Below, piece after piece: positions 43,692-51,653 of a DNA stretch of 64,000 nucleotides; within the stretch, counting starts at the first letter, position 1; the number at the start of each line of letters is the position of its first letter. The stretch spans positions 310,001 to 374,000 of the forward strand of contig NZ_JABWGN010000004.1 of the NCBI RefSeq assembly GCF_013363975.1, in the 5' to 3' direction. The position numbers were made by a program, and so were the translations under genes. The notes under the pieces are model-generated. The model did no database searches, was not told the DNA's origin, and saw only the letters and a list, made by a program, of their open reading frames with translations. Origin of the DNA: Nonomuraea montanisoli (GTDB lineage: Bacteria; Actinomycetota; Actinomycetes; Streptosporangiales; Streptosporangiaceae).

Positions 43692-44861
43692 CTACGGGCT
43701 GACCAGCGCCAGATCGAGCACGTCGATGCCGACCGGGGTGCGCTCGGTCGCGATCCGGCTCGTCGCCCACGGACCGGGGAACCGGTGCAGCAGTGCGCGA
43801 ACCGCGATGGCGACCTCGTGCCGGGCCAGGTGCGCGCCGAGGCAGAAGTGCACACCATGGCCGAAGGACAGGTGCTCGTTGGGCGTCCGGCCGGGCCGGA
43901 ACTCCTGCGGCTCGGCGAACACCCGGGGATCCCGGTTGGCCGAGAGCACCATGGCGATCACCCGCCGGCCGGCCTCGATGGGGTGCCCGGCGATGCTGGT
44001 CGGACCGGTGGTGAACCGGTCGGTGCCACCGATCGGGGGGAGGAACCGCAGCACCTCCTCGACGGCATCGGGCACCAGTCCAGGGTCGGCGCGCAGCCGG
44101 GCCAGCGCTTCCGGGTGTGCCGCCAGGCACAGCACGATGTTGACCAGCAGGGTCTTGGTCGTCTCGTGGCCGTTGATGAGCAGCAGCGTGCAGAAGTCGA
44201 GCACCTCCTCGTCGGAGAGCCGGCTGCCGTCCGGCTCGGCGGCCAGCAGGGTGTCGATCACGTCGCCCCGGGGTCGGGCGCGGTGTTCGGCGAACACCTG
44301 GCGGAAGTACGCGGCCAGCTCGGCGTGCGCGGCGCGGAACGCGGCCTGGCGCGCCGGGTCCTCGCTGAACGAGCCGGCGAAGGAGGTGATCGCCTCGGTC
44401 CAGCGCACGAAGTCCGGTTGCCGGTCCGCCTCCACTCCGAGCAGCGCGGCGATGGTGCGCACCGGCAACGGGTGACCGAGCCGGCCGATCACGTCCAGCT
44501 CACCGTCCACCTCGGCCAGTTGCGTCCGCACGGTGTCGGTGATCGAGGGAAGCAACGCCCGGATCGCGCGGGGTGTGAAGGCCCGGCTGACCAGCCGGCG
44601 CAGCAGGTGGTGCCGGGGCGGGTCGATCGCCGACAGGCCGCCGAGAATCGGATTGTCCCGGTGCGGCACGGGTCGCGCGCTGTGGCGCAGCTCGTCGGAC
44701 GAGAACACCGGGTAGTCGGTGAGCACCCGCCTCACCTCGGTGTAGCCGTGCACCACCCAGGCCCCGAGCGGTTCGACGAAACGCACGCCGTCCCCGGCGA
44801 GACCGTCCCGTGCGGTCTGCCCGTACCAGTCGAAGATCTCTTTGACGCCGTCATCAGCCAT
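43692..44861 (-). CDS. Cytochrome P450
   Basis: A 389-residue soluble bacterial P450. The I-helix oxygen-binding motif is LLINGHETTKTLLVN (G-H-E-T-T), the K-helix E-x-x-R is in AVEEVLRFLPP, and the heme-ligand loop is FGHGVHFCLGAHLARHE with Cys thiolate. It catalyses monooxygenation with electrons from ferredoxin; no ferredoxin gene is adjacent. ATG 44861 gives the usual family N-terminus without a strong ribosome site. The AraC-type gene ends 26 bp upstream on the same strand, so the two likely form an operon in which the regulator controls P450 expression. The substrate is unknown. Confidence 0.95.
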   Translation of the reverse strand: MADDGVKEIFDWYGQTARDGLAGDGVRFVEPLGAWVVHGYTEVRRVLTDYPVFSSDELRHSARPVPHRDNPILGGLSAIDPPRHHLLRRLVSRAFTPRAIRALLPSITDTVRTQLAEVDGELDVIGRLGHPLPVRTIAALLGVEADRQPDFVRWTEAITSFAGSFSEDPARQAAFRAAHAELAAYFRQVFAEHRARPRGDVIDTLLAAEPDGSRLSDEEVLDFCTLLLINGHETTKTLLVNIVLCLAAHPEALARLRADPGLVPDAVEEVLRFLPPIGGTDRFTTGPTSIAGHPIEAGRRVIAMVLSANRDPRVFAEPQEFRPGRTPNEHLSFGHGVHFCLGAHLARHEVAIAVRALLHRFPGPWATSRIATERTPVGIDVLDLALVSP

Positions 44862-44887
44862 GCGCCGAGTGTGTGGGCCCGGGCTGG

Positions 44888-45601
44888 TCAAGGCTTGGAG
44901 AAAACGGACACCGGCAGCAACGTGGCCGGCGACGCCCCCACCGCGTGCCGGAACTCGGCGAGCAGGTGTGACTGGTCGTAGCAGCCGCTGCGCACGGCGA
45001 TGGCCGCCCAGTCCGGGCGCTCGCCCCTGGCCAGCGCGGCGTGCGCGGCGGCGAGCGCGTGGTGCAGCCGCACCACGCGCACGTACGACTTGGGCCGCAG
45101 CCCGACCGCCGCCCCGAACCGCCGCCGTAGCTGCCGCTCGGACAATCCGGCCCGGACGGCATGCCGGTCCACCGGCGCACCCGGCGCCGCGTGCATCGCC
45201 GCCAGTACGACGCGCACCCGCTCGTCGACCCGGCATCGCCCGGCCCGCGCCCGCACCAGTGCCAGCGCCCCGGCCAGCCGCTCGGTCACCGGCCCGTCCA
45301 GCCGCCCGACCTCGATGGGCGCCCCGGCCAGCGGCACCTCGTCGGCCGCGACCCCGAACAGCCCGGTCACCGTCCCCGGTCGCAGCCGCACCCCGACCAG
45401 GGGCCCGCCCTCGGGCAGCGGTCCCCGCCGGACGCGCGTCTCAGGACCGGCCAGCCAGCATGCCCCGTCCGGCATGACCAGCAGGTCGACGGCGGGGTGC
45501 GGCAACCCCCTCGGCACCGCGTCGCCATCCAGCACCCAGCTCCCGGCCACCAGGTGGGCCAGGTCGGCAGGCACGGTCAAAGCGGTCACCAGCGCAGTCA
45601 A
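44888..45601 (-). CDS. AraC-family transcriptional regulator (short form)
   Basis: A 237-residue protein. The N-terminal 130 residues (PHPAVDLLVMPDGACWLAGP, GVRLRPGTVTGLFGVAADEV) match the DUF6597-like sensor domain of short AraC regulators. The C-terminal DNA-binding domain contains SERQLRRRFGAAVGLRPKSY and GCYDQSHLLAEFRHAVGASP. The ligand is unknown. TTG 45601 is the first start in frame; GTG 45589 is an alternative. It is upstream of the P450 gene on the same strand and probably controls it. Confidence 0.85.
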   Translation of the reverse strand: MTALVTALTVPADLAHLVAGSWVLDGDAVPRGLPHPAVDLLVMPDGACWLAGPETRVRRGPLPEGGPLVGVRLRPGTVTGLFGVAADEVPLAGAPIEVGRLDGPVTERLAGALALVRARAGRCRVDERVRVVLAAMHAAPGAPVDRHAVRAGLSERQLRRRFGAAVGLRPKSYVRVVRLHHALAAAHAALARGERPDWAAIAVRSGCYDQSHLLAEFRHAVGASPATLLPVSVFSKP

Positions 45602-45718
45602 CCGGGTGCCCGCCGCGTTCGCCAGCGATTAAGAAGACGACTCGTCCGGTGAGTCGGCGGCAGCACATGAGGGTTGCGGCGATGGCGACAAAGGAATCGT
45701 TGGAGGAACGCAGCGGTC

Positions 45719-46051
45719 TCAGAGGGACACGATCTGATGGATCACGTGGGGGCGGACGAAGAGTTCGTCGTTGGTGCCATCAACGCTCCCGGGTGGGGAC
45801 GCGCCGAACTCCGCCTCAAGGGCCTCCTTCGTCTCCGCTGACCGAAGCGTCGCGAACGCCGCCTCAAGCGCCCCCGGAGAGTCCATCTTCACGATGGAGA
45901 CGACGGATTCACCGTCTTCGGCAAGCCAGCAATCGGCTGAGAGGCAGCCGGTCACGTTGCGGAAGACCCGGGCCACTCCTTCCACGTGCCTGGCGAACTG
46001 ATCGCGGTAGTGGGCGTACGGATAGTGATAGGCGATGAAGCCTGTCTTCAT
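45719..46051 (-). CDS. Antibiotic biosynthesis monooxygenase-like (ABM) protein
   Basis: A 110-residue ferredoxin-like fold protein with FIAYHYPYAHYRDQFARHVE, then LSADCWLAEDGESVVSIVKM and SPGALEAAFATLRSAE, the usual ABM strand-helix pattern. ABM proteins dimerise and may oxidise quinone-like substrates without cofactors, although many are simple binding proteins. ATG 46051 has GAGGAGG upstream. It is divergent from a TetR regulator with two copies of a TATACG palindrome between them, so it is the likely target. Confidence 0.8.
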   Translation of the reverse strand: MKTGFIAYHYPYAHYRDQFARHVEGVARVFRNVTGCLSADCWLAEDGESVVSIVKMDSPGALEAAFATLRSAETKEALEAEFGASPPGSVDGTNDELFVRPHVIHQIVSL

Positions 46052-46065
46052 GACGACCTCCTCAT

Positions 46066-46117
46066 ATACGCTGCCGTATATTGAGGACCGTAGCCCCTTA
46101 TATACGCTGCCGTATAG
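46066..46117. promoter_or_regulatory. Two identical palindromic operators TATACG-CTGC-CGTATA
   Basis: Copies at 46066-46081 and 46102-46117 each have 6-bp arms TATACG/CGTATA around CTGC. Their centres are 36 bp apart. They lie between the divergent ABM (start 46051) and TetR (start 46146) genes, so a single TetR protein can control both promoters from two sites. Confidence 0.85.
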
Positions 46118-46145
46118 ATGGTGGGCGTGTGAGAGGAGTCACATC

Positions 46146-46697
46146 GTGGGTGCGATCAGGACCCCTCGTGAAGCATGGGTCGAGCAGGGCCTGAAGGCCT
46201 TGGCGGAAGGCGGTCCGGAGGCGGTGCGGGTCGAGGCTCTCGCCAAGGCGCTCGGGGTGACCAAGGGCGGCTTCTACGGATACTTCGCGGACCGGAACGC
46301 CCTGCTCGAGGAGATGTTGGAAGCCTGGGAGCGGGAGAGTGTCGACGATGTCCTCAGCAGGATCGAGGAGGAGGGCGGTGATCCGCGAGCCAAGATCCAG
46401 CTGGCCGGCCGGCTCACTCTTTCCGCCGACCGTCTGCTCCCGATCGATCTCGCCATCCGTGACTGGGCCCGGCATGACGCGGCCGTCGCCGTCCGGTTGC
46501 GCCGGGTGGACAACCGGCGGATGGCTCTGCTGCGCGAGATGATCGGCACCTTCTGCTCCGACCCGGACGAGGTCGAGGCCCGCAGCCTGCTGGCATTCTG
46601 CATGGCGATCGGCAGTCACTTCCTCGCCGCGGAGCACCTCGGCCGCAACCGCGAGCAGGTCATCGCCCGGGCGGCCGACATCCTTCTGGCAACGTGA
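46146..46697 (+). CDS. TetR-family regulator
   Basis: A 183-residue repressor. The helix-turn-helix is AWVEQGLKALAEGGPEAVRV, EALAKALGVTKGGFYGYFAD, RNALLEEML. The ligand domain follows (IDLAIRDWARHDAAVAVRLR). GTG 46146 is taken as the start because GAGGAG precedes it and the upstream in-frame codons run through the operators. The twin TATACG operators sit directly upstream and also face the ABM gene, so it is autoregulated and represses the ABM gene. The inducer is unknown. Confidence 0.9.
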   Translation: MGAIRTPREAWVEQGLKALAEGGPEAVRVEALAKALGVTKGGFYGYFADRNALLEEMLEAWERESVDDVLSRIEEEGGDPRAKIQLAGRLTLSADRLLPIDLAIRDWARHDAAVAVRLRRVDNRRMALLREMIGTFCSDPDEVEARSLLAFCMAIGSHFLAAEHLGRNREQVIARAADILLAT

Positions 46698-46819
46698 TCG
46701 ACACGAGGCTGCTGGGCTCTACTCGTAGCCGATCGATCAGTATGGTCGCGCACATTGATCCAGCGCGTGGCGTACGCCGGGTTTCACTGCCGCCCGCTCA
46801 GCCACCGAGCGCTTTCGGA

Positions 46820-47458
46820 CTACAGGAGGCCGGCGTCGCGTACCGTGTTCGCCACGTCCACGCGGCTGTCGGTGCCGAGTTTGGCGAAGATGCGGGTGAT
46901 GTTGGCCTTCACCGTGGCCACGCTCACCGACAGGTTCGTGGCGATCTCGGGGTTCGAGCTGCCCTTGGCCACCTCGATCGCCACCTCGCGCTCGCGCGCG
47001 GTGAGCTGGTCCAGCTCCTTGACGGCCTGCGGCTTGTACCGGCCGGTCGCCGCCGCGATCACCTGGTGGGCGACGCTCGGTGACAGGGCCGGCTCGCCCC
47101 TGGCCACCGCGCGCACAGCCTCGATCATCTTCGCCGGCGGCGTGTCCTTCAGCAGGAAGCCGTGCGCGCCGAGCCGCAGCGCGCGCAGCACCATGTCGTC
47201 GGCGTCGAACGTGGTCAGCACCAGAATGCGCGGCGGCGACGGTCGATCGAGCAGCAGCTCGGTGGTCGTGAGCCCGTCCTGGACCGGCATCCGGATGTCC
47301 ATCAGGACGACGTCGGGCCGCATGTCGCGGACCACGGTCATGGCCTGCCTGCCGTCCGCCGCGTCGCCGACGAGATCCAGGTCGGGCTCGCCGCCGAGGA
47401 TGAGGCGCAACCCCGTGCGTACCATCGGGTCGTCGTCCACGATCACCACTCTGATCAC
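46820..47458 (-). CDS. NarL/LuxR-type response regulator
   Basis: A 212-residue regulator. The receiver is complete: VVIVDDDPMVRTGLRLILGG, Asp in PDVVLMDIRMPVQDG, VLVLTTFDADDMV, GFLLKDTPPAKMIEAV. The DNA-binding domain reads LTAREREVAIEVAKGSSNPE, IATNLSVSVATVKANITRIF. It is encoded 3 bp after its kinase. A two-gene ABC-2 exporter is divergent from the kinase, the normal layout for antibiotic- or peptide-responsive transporter modules. Confidence 0.92.
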   Translation of the reverse strand: MIRVVIVDDDPMVRTGLRLILGGEPDLDLVGDAADGRQAMTVVRDMRPDVVLMDIRMPVQDGLTTTELLLDRPSPPRILVLTTFDADDMVLRALRLGAHGFLLKDTPPAKMIEAVRAVARGEPALSPSVAHQVIAAATGRYKPQAVKELDQLTAREREVAIEVAKGSSNPEIATNLSVSVATVKANITRIFAKLGTDSRVDVANTVRDAGLL

Positions 47459-47461
47459 GGG

Positions 47462-48688
47462 TCAAGCCTCCCATGGCAGCCGCACGTCGAGAATGAAGCG
47501 TCCGTCCTGGACCGCGTGGTTCATGGTGCCGCCGGCCATCCGGGCACGCTCGGCCAGCCCGACCAGGCCCAGCCGCCCGCCAGGGCCAGGGCCGCCGAGG
47601 CCGGGGCCGGAGCCGGAGCCGGGGCCGGAGCCGGACGATCCGGCGTATGGAGCCGGGTTGCTCATCCGGATCCGCAAGCCCTGGCCTGGTCGTCCGCCGA
47701 GCTCGGCTCTCACCCGGGCGCCCGGCGCGTGCTTGCGCGCGTTGGTCAGCGCCTCCTGCACGATCCGGTACGCGTGCCGCCCGGTCTGCGCCGGCAGCAA
47801 CTCGCGCCCGTCGATGGTGTCGGTCACCTCGACCCGCTGCCCGGCCACGCGTACTTCGTCGAACAGGGCGTCCAGGTCGGCCAGGTTCGGCTGCGGGTCC
47901 TCGACGCCGCCGTCGCGGCTCAATGTGCCGAGTACGGTGCGCAGCTCGTTGAGCGACTGGTGTGCGTTCTCCTGTATCGCCTGGGCCGCCTTGCGGGTCT
48001 GCTCGGCGGTGAGGTCGGTGCGGTGCGCCAGGCCTCCGGCGAGCATCGCCAGCAGGGAGATCCGGTGTGCCAGCACGTCGTGCATCTCGTGGGCGATCTT
48101 GACCCGTTCGGTCAGTCTGGCCTGCTCGACGCGGTGCGCCTGCGCCTCGAGCGCGGCCTGTCGCCGCGAGGCGGCCAGGTCGCGCCGCGCGCTCAGGTAG
48201 AGGCCGAAGACGGTCAGCCCGCCGACGATCACGCTGCCGGTCACGATCGTGACGCTCGTGACGGAGACGACCCTGAGCCGGTCGGCGCTCCGCCACAGGA
48301 TCTGCGTCGCTGGGCACAGCCACACGGCGAGGGCGATCGGGACGATCTGGCGCCAGCGGCGATGCGTGCACAGGGAGACGTAGGTGACGTAGGCGGGGCC
48401 GGCCGCGGTGGTCGAGTAGAGGGTCAGGAGCGCGGTCGCCAGCGCGACCTGCCAGGGGAAGCGGTGCCGCCATCGCATCAGCGCCAGACCGGCCCCGAAC
48501 AGGGCCAGATCCAGCGCAATCTGGGCGAGGCCGGGGGCGACCTCGCGGTTCAGGGCTGACAGGATCGAGATCCCGCCGACGAACAGCGCGGGCACAGTGG
48601 CGCAGAGGTAGCGCAGAGCCTCGCCCCGGCTCTTCTCTTTCACGCCCGGCTCACCGACGCCCCGCTCATCCGCCCCTGGCTCATTCAC
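47462..48688 (-). CDS. NarL-system sensor histidine kinase
   Basis: A 408-residue membrane kinase with about five hydrophobic helices (residues 27-165). The HisKA_3 box is RVKIAHEMHDVLAHRISLLA (His about 210) and the ATPase N-box is [17 protein letters not shown]. The ATP lid between the N and G2 boxes carries a Gly/Ser/Pro repeat (SSGSGPGSGSGPGLGG), encoded by a GC repeat; its length may vary between strains. GTG 48688 is the start. Divergent from the ABC transporter genes, which are presumably its regulon. Confidence 0.9.
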   Translation of the reverse strand: MNEPGADERGVGEPGVKEKSRGEALRYLCATVPALFVGGISILSALNREVAPGLAQIALDLALFGAGLALMRWRHRFPWQVALATALLTLYSTTAAGPAYVTYVSLCTHRRWRQIVPIALAVWLCPATQILWRSADRLRVVSVTSVTIVTGSVIVGGLTVFGLYLSARRDLAASRRQAALEAQAHRVEQARLTERVKIAHEMHDVLAHRISLLAMLAGGLAHRTDLTAEQTRKAAQAIQENAHQSLNELRTVLGTLSRDGGVEDPQPNLADLDALFDEVRVAGQRVEVTDTIDGRELLPAQTGRHAYRIVQEALTNARKHAPGARVRAELGGRPGQGLRIRMSNPAPYAGSSGSGPGSGSGPGLGGPGPGGRLGLVGLAERARMAGGTMNHAVQDGRFILDVRLPWEA

Positions 48689-48728
48689 ACCCGACAGCCT
48701 AAGGAAGTACTGGAGCCGCCCCTAGCTA

Positions 48729-48790
48729 CCAGGGTCCAGAACGGGTAGCCCTGGGTCCATCTCTCGGCCGGTGGCCATCGCCCTGGGTCC
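48729..48790. promoter_or_regulatory. Direct repeats (CCCTGGGTCC) between kinase and ABC transporter
   Basis: CCCTGGGTCC occurs at 48749-48758 and 48781-48790 (32 bp apart, about three helical turns), with a related CCAGGGTCC at 48729-48737. The spacing suits a NarL-type response regulator binding on one face of the helix upstream of the transporter gene. The regulator encoded at 46820 is the natural candidate. Confidence 0.5.
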
Positions 48791-48826
48791 GATGACCCGA
48801 GGCGGGGAACCCGGTGAACTAGGACC

Positions 48827-49540
48827 GTGATCGAATTCCATTGCGTCAGCAAGACATACAAAGGGGTGAAAGCCCTCGACGAGGTGTCCTTCACCGTCGA
48901 GGCAGGCAGCGTCACCGGGTTCCTCGGGCCCAACGGCGCGGGAAAGTCGACGGCTCTGCGCGTCCTGACCGGGCTCTCGCGGCCGACGTCGGGGTCGGCC
49001 ACCGTGTTCGGGCTGCCGTACGCCGAACTCGTCTGTCCCGGCCGCCGGGTCGGGACGCTGCTCGACGCCGGCGCCCTGCATCCGGGGCGCAGTGGGCGGG
49101 AGGTCCTGACGCTGGGGGCGATGATGCTGGGCCTGCCCCGCTCGCGCGTCGGAGAGAGCCTGGAACTGGTCGGGCTGACCGGCAAGGAGAGCAGGCGGGC
49201 CGTCGGCGGCTATTCGCTGGGCATGCGGCAGCGGCTCGGTATCGCCCACGCGCTGCTCGGCCGGCCTGAGGCGCTCGTGCTGGACGAGCCCGCCAACGGC
49301 CTCGACCCGCAGGGCATCCAGTGGATGCGCGGGCTGCTGCGCAGCCTGGCCGACTCCGGCTGCGCGGTGCTGCTCAGCTCCCACCTGCTGCACGAGGTGG
49401 AGCAGGTCGCCGACCAGATCGTGATGATCGGACGCGGTCGCGTGCTCGCCCGGGGCTCCGTCGCCGAGCTCGCCCGCGGTGGCGGCCTGGAGCGGACCTT
49501 CCTCGAACTGACCGCCCAAGCCGACAGGAGCGCCGCATGA
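48827..49540 (+). CDS. ABC transporter ATP-binding protein (ABC-2 exporter type)
   Basis: A 237-residue ATPase. Walker A is FLGPNGAGKSTALRVL, the signature motif is GGYSLGMRQRLGIAHALLG, Walker B is ALVLDEPANGLDPQGI and the switch His is in VLLSSHLLHEVEQ. The protein belongs to the BcrA/DrrA-like group that serves bacitracin-, lantibiotic- or drug-type exporters. GTG 48827 begins the family start MIEFHCVSKTYKGVKALDEV. It overlaps the permease gene by ATGA. Control by the divergent two-component system is likely. Confidence 0.95.
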   Translation: MIEFHCVSKTYKGVKALDEVSFTVEAGSVTGFLGPNGAGKSTALRVLTGLSRPTSGSATVFGLPYAELVCPGRRVGTLLDAGALHPGRSGREVLTLGAMMLGLPRSRVGESLELVGLTGKESRRAVGGYSLGMRQRLGIAHALLGRPEALVLDEPANGLDPQGIQWMRGLLRSLADSGCAVLLSSHLLHEVEQVADQIVMIGRGRVLARGSVAELARGGGLERTFLELTAQADRSAA

Positions 49541-50274
49541 CCCCTACCGACATTCCGTTCACCAGGCTGCTGCGGGTCGAGACCCGCAAGCTGTTCGACA
49601 CGCGCAGCGGTCTCATCCTCGCGGTGAGCGCGATCGGGCTGGCGCTCGCGGCCGTCGTCGCCCGGGGCCTCACGTCGGAGCCGCGCTGGTTCACCCTGGC
49701 CGGGACCGCCGCCATCCCGCTCGGGACGCTGCTGCCCGTGCTGGCCATTCTCACGGTGACCAGCGAATGGCGGCATCGCACCGCGCTGACCACGTTCGCG
49801 CTGGAGCCCCGGCGCGGGCGGGTGCTGGCGGCCAAGTGCCTGCCGCCACTGACGGCCACCGTGGCGGGCTGCGTGCTCGCACTGCTGGCGGCCCTGCCCA
49901 TGACCGCCGTCGCCGCCGCGGTTCACGGCGTCGAGGCCACGTGGACCGTCGCGCCCGCCCAGGTGCTGGGCTGGATCGCGACGATGGTGCTGCTGACCGG
50001 CCAGGGCCTCGGCATGGGTCTGGTGTTGTTGAACGCGCCGGCGGCGATCGTGATCTGTCTGGCCGGCACGGCCCTGTGGAGCGCTGTGGCCCGGCTCGGC
50101 GACATGGGCGCGATCCTGGCGGACTGGCTCGACCTCAACCGCACTACCAACCCCCTGATGAACGGCGGGTTCACCGGCGACGCCGCCCTTCGGCTGGCCG
50201 TGTCGGTGTTCGTGTGGATCGTCGTTCCGATGGCCGCAGGAATGCTGCGCATCTCGAGGAAGGAGATCGGCTGA
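49537..50274 (+). CDS. ABC-2 family transporter permease
   Basis: A 245-residue membrane protein with six hydrophobic helices. Motifs of the ABC-2 permeases found with BcrA-like ATPases are present: an amphipathic start (RLLRVETRKLFDTRSGLILA), TSEWRHRTALTTFALEPRRG at the cytoplasmic coupling loop, and LVLLNAPAAIVICLAGTALW. Overlaps the ATPase gene. Together they form an exporter probably protecting against a membrane-active compound; the substrate is unknown. A RidA gene remnant faces its 3' end. Confidence 0.9.
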   Translation: MTPTDIPFTRLLRVETRKLFDTRSGLILAVSAIGLALAAVVARGLTSEPRWFTLAGTAAIPLGTLLPVLAILTVTSEWRHRTALTTFALEPRRGRVLAAKCLPPLTATVAGCVLALLAALPMTAVAAAVHGVEATWTVAPAQVLGWIATMVLLTGQGLGMGLVLLNAPAAIVICLAGTALWSAVARLGDMGAILADWLDLNRTTNPLMNGGFTGDAALRLAVSVFVWIVVPMAAGMLRISRKEIG

Positions 50275-50309
50275 CGGCGGCGGGGCCGTTGGCTGCGATC
50301 GGTGCCGGG

Positions 50310-50486
50310 TCCCGCCACCTTGATGCCCGTGCACGCCGGCCTGACGTGCACGAGCACCTTCGACAACGCCGTGCCGACCGCGTCGTGGTGGCTGTCGTCC
50401 ACCAGGTAGTAGCGCACCATGACCACGTCCTCACTGGTCAGGCCAGCCGCCTCGACCGCGTCGAGCGTGATGGCGAAGGCCGTCAT
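50310..50486 (-). pseudogene. Truncated RidA/YjgF-like remnant
   Basis: The minus-strand frame from ATG 50486 reads FAITLDAVEAAGLTSEDVVM, then VRYYLVDDSHHDAVGTALSK and VLVHVRPACTGIKVAG, the middle and C-terminal half of a RidA-type protein. The N-terminal half with its typical Arg and the final strand are missing; past 50310 the frame continues as nonsense into the ABC permease 3' end. It is probably a decayed gene. Confidence 0.6.
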
Positions 50487-50658
50487 GGCCTATAGGTGCC
50501 CCACACCGGCCTACACGGACCGACACCTGTCAACGCCTCAACCCGCCGCAGGGAAACACCTGCGCCCGCGGCCGCCGGCCGGACAAGATGCGAGATGTCC
50601 CCGGCCCGGGTCCCAAGAAGGGGACCCCGGGATCGCACACCATCGAGAGGGGCACCTC

Positions 50659-51207
50659 GTGCCGAAGAAGACCAGCGACGGTCCGCACAGCTACGACGCG
50701 GACACCGACACCGTCCGGGTGAGCCGTACTGATCTGTGGCGGTTGCTGCTGACCTTCCGGAACCTGGCCCCGGGGCACGGCCAGGGCTCCTGGTCGCACA
50801 TGGAGGACCATGACATCTCCTTCGAATGCCTGGCCGACGCCATCGACGCGGCCAACCAGGTGCTCAACGGACGCACGTGGACGGGGCCGGACTACCGGAT
50901 GCGCTGCGATCTGTCGCAGGCCTACCGCTGGCCCCAGCACGCGCCTTACGACGGCGGCCTGGTGACCGCGGTCCGGGTCGTGGACGCCGCCTCCGGTACC
51001 GACCGCGGCTCGCATTACGTCCCGGCCCCCCGGCTGGAGTCCTGGCCGACGACGCTGTGCGGGTTCGGCTTCACCCCGCAGGAGGCACGGCCGGTCGACG
51101 GCGACCCTGACTGCACCGCCTGCCTCCGCGAGCCGGCCCTGGTGGAGCATCTGCAAGCGACCACCGGCGGCGAGCCCCGTACGACACCGGCCGCCAGGAC
51201 GCGCTGA
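50659..51207 (+). CDS. Uncharacterised protein
   Basis: A 182-residue protein with no recognised family. The core SYDADTDTVRVSRTDLWRLL, LTFRNLAPGHGQGSWSHMED, SFECLADAIDAANQVLNGRT and YRMRCDLSQAYRWPQ reads as a genuine folded domain. The C-terminal third carries LCGFGFTPQEARPVDGDPDC with TACLREPALVEHL, three Cys that might bind metal. GTG 50659 has GAGAGGGG just upstream. Low-complexity Ala/Thr residues end the protein. No operon partner. Confidence 0.6.
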   Translation: MPKKTSDGPHSYDADTDTVRVSRTDLWRLLLTFRNLAPGHGQGSWSHMEDHDISFECLADAIDAANQVLNGRTWTGPDYRMRCDLSQAYRWPQHAPYDGGLVTAVRVVDAASGTDRGSHYVPAPRLESWPTTLCGFGFTPQEARPVDGDPDCTACLREPALVEHLQATTGGEPRTTPAARTR

Positions 51208-51270
51208 CGCCACCCCGCGCCGGCCATGGGGAGCAGTCGTCTGCCCTGTGAACGCGGCTTGGGCCTGCGG

Positions 51271-51399
51271 ATCACGGATCGCGCTGGACGCGCGGCCCGA
51301 TGCGGTCCTCGCGCGCCCGCCAGGCGGCCCGCGTGAAAGCACAGGCAGACCCCATTTCCATGATCCCACGACCATAAGAATGATGGCGCTATCCGTGAT
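51271..51399. repeat. 14-bp near-perfect inverted repeats bounding a 129-bp segment
   Basis: ATCACGGATCGCGC (51271-51284) and GCGCTATCCGTGAT (51386-51399) are inverted with one mismatch. The enclosed sequence has no gene. No duplicated target is obvious at the edges. This may be a decayed miniature element or chance; it lies in the 446-nt gap before the propeller gene, which is less GC-rich than its surroundings. Confidence 0.35.
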
Positions 51400-51407
51400 T
51401 TAAGCCC

Positions 51408-51434
51408 CCTTCTGGCGCTGAGCGCGACAGAAGG
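51408..51434. terminator. Hairpin downstream of the hypothetical gene
   Basis: CCTTCTG-GCGC (51408-51418) pairs with GCGC-CAGAAGG (51422-51425 and 51428-51434), with a TGA loop and a 2-nt bulge. It may terminate transcription of the preceding plus-strand gene. The rest of 51208-51653 shows no coding frame I trust. Confidence 0.5.
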
Positions 51435-51653
51435 TGCGAAGCATCGTTTATGAGCCACAGAGTCTACCAATGCCATAGTTCAGTGGGAAACCTGGGATAA
51501 AAGGAGGCAAAGTTACTTTCGATGTCGAGCAATAGCGCTCGGCGGCGCGGATAGGTGGGCCACCGACGGGCACTCGACCATAGATAGCGGATACCGCGAC
51601 CGTAGTAAAAGTGACATTTGCGACGAGTTGCGTCGACATAGAAAGAGGCTGCA

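Noticed and set aside
43692..46697. A natural-product gene cluster around P450, ABM and regulators
   Set aside because: No core biosynthetic enzyme (PKS, NRPS, terpene synthase or RiPP machinery) occurs within the window.
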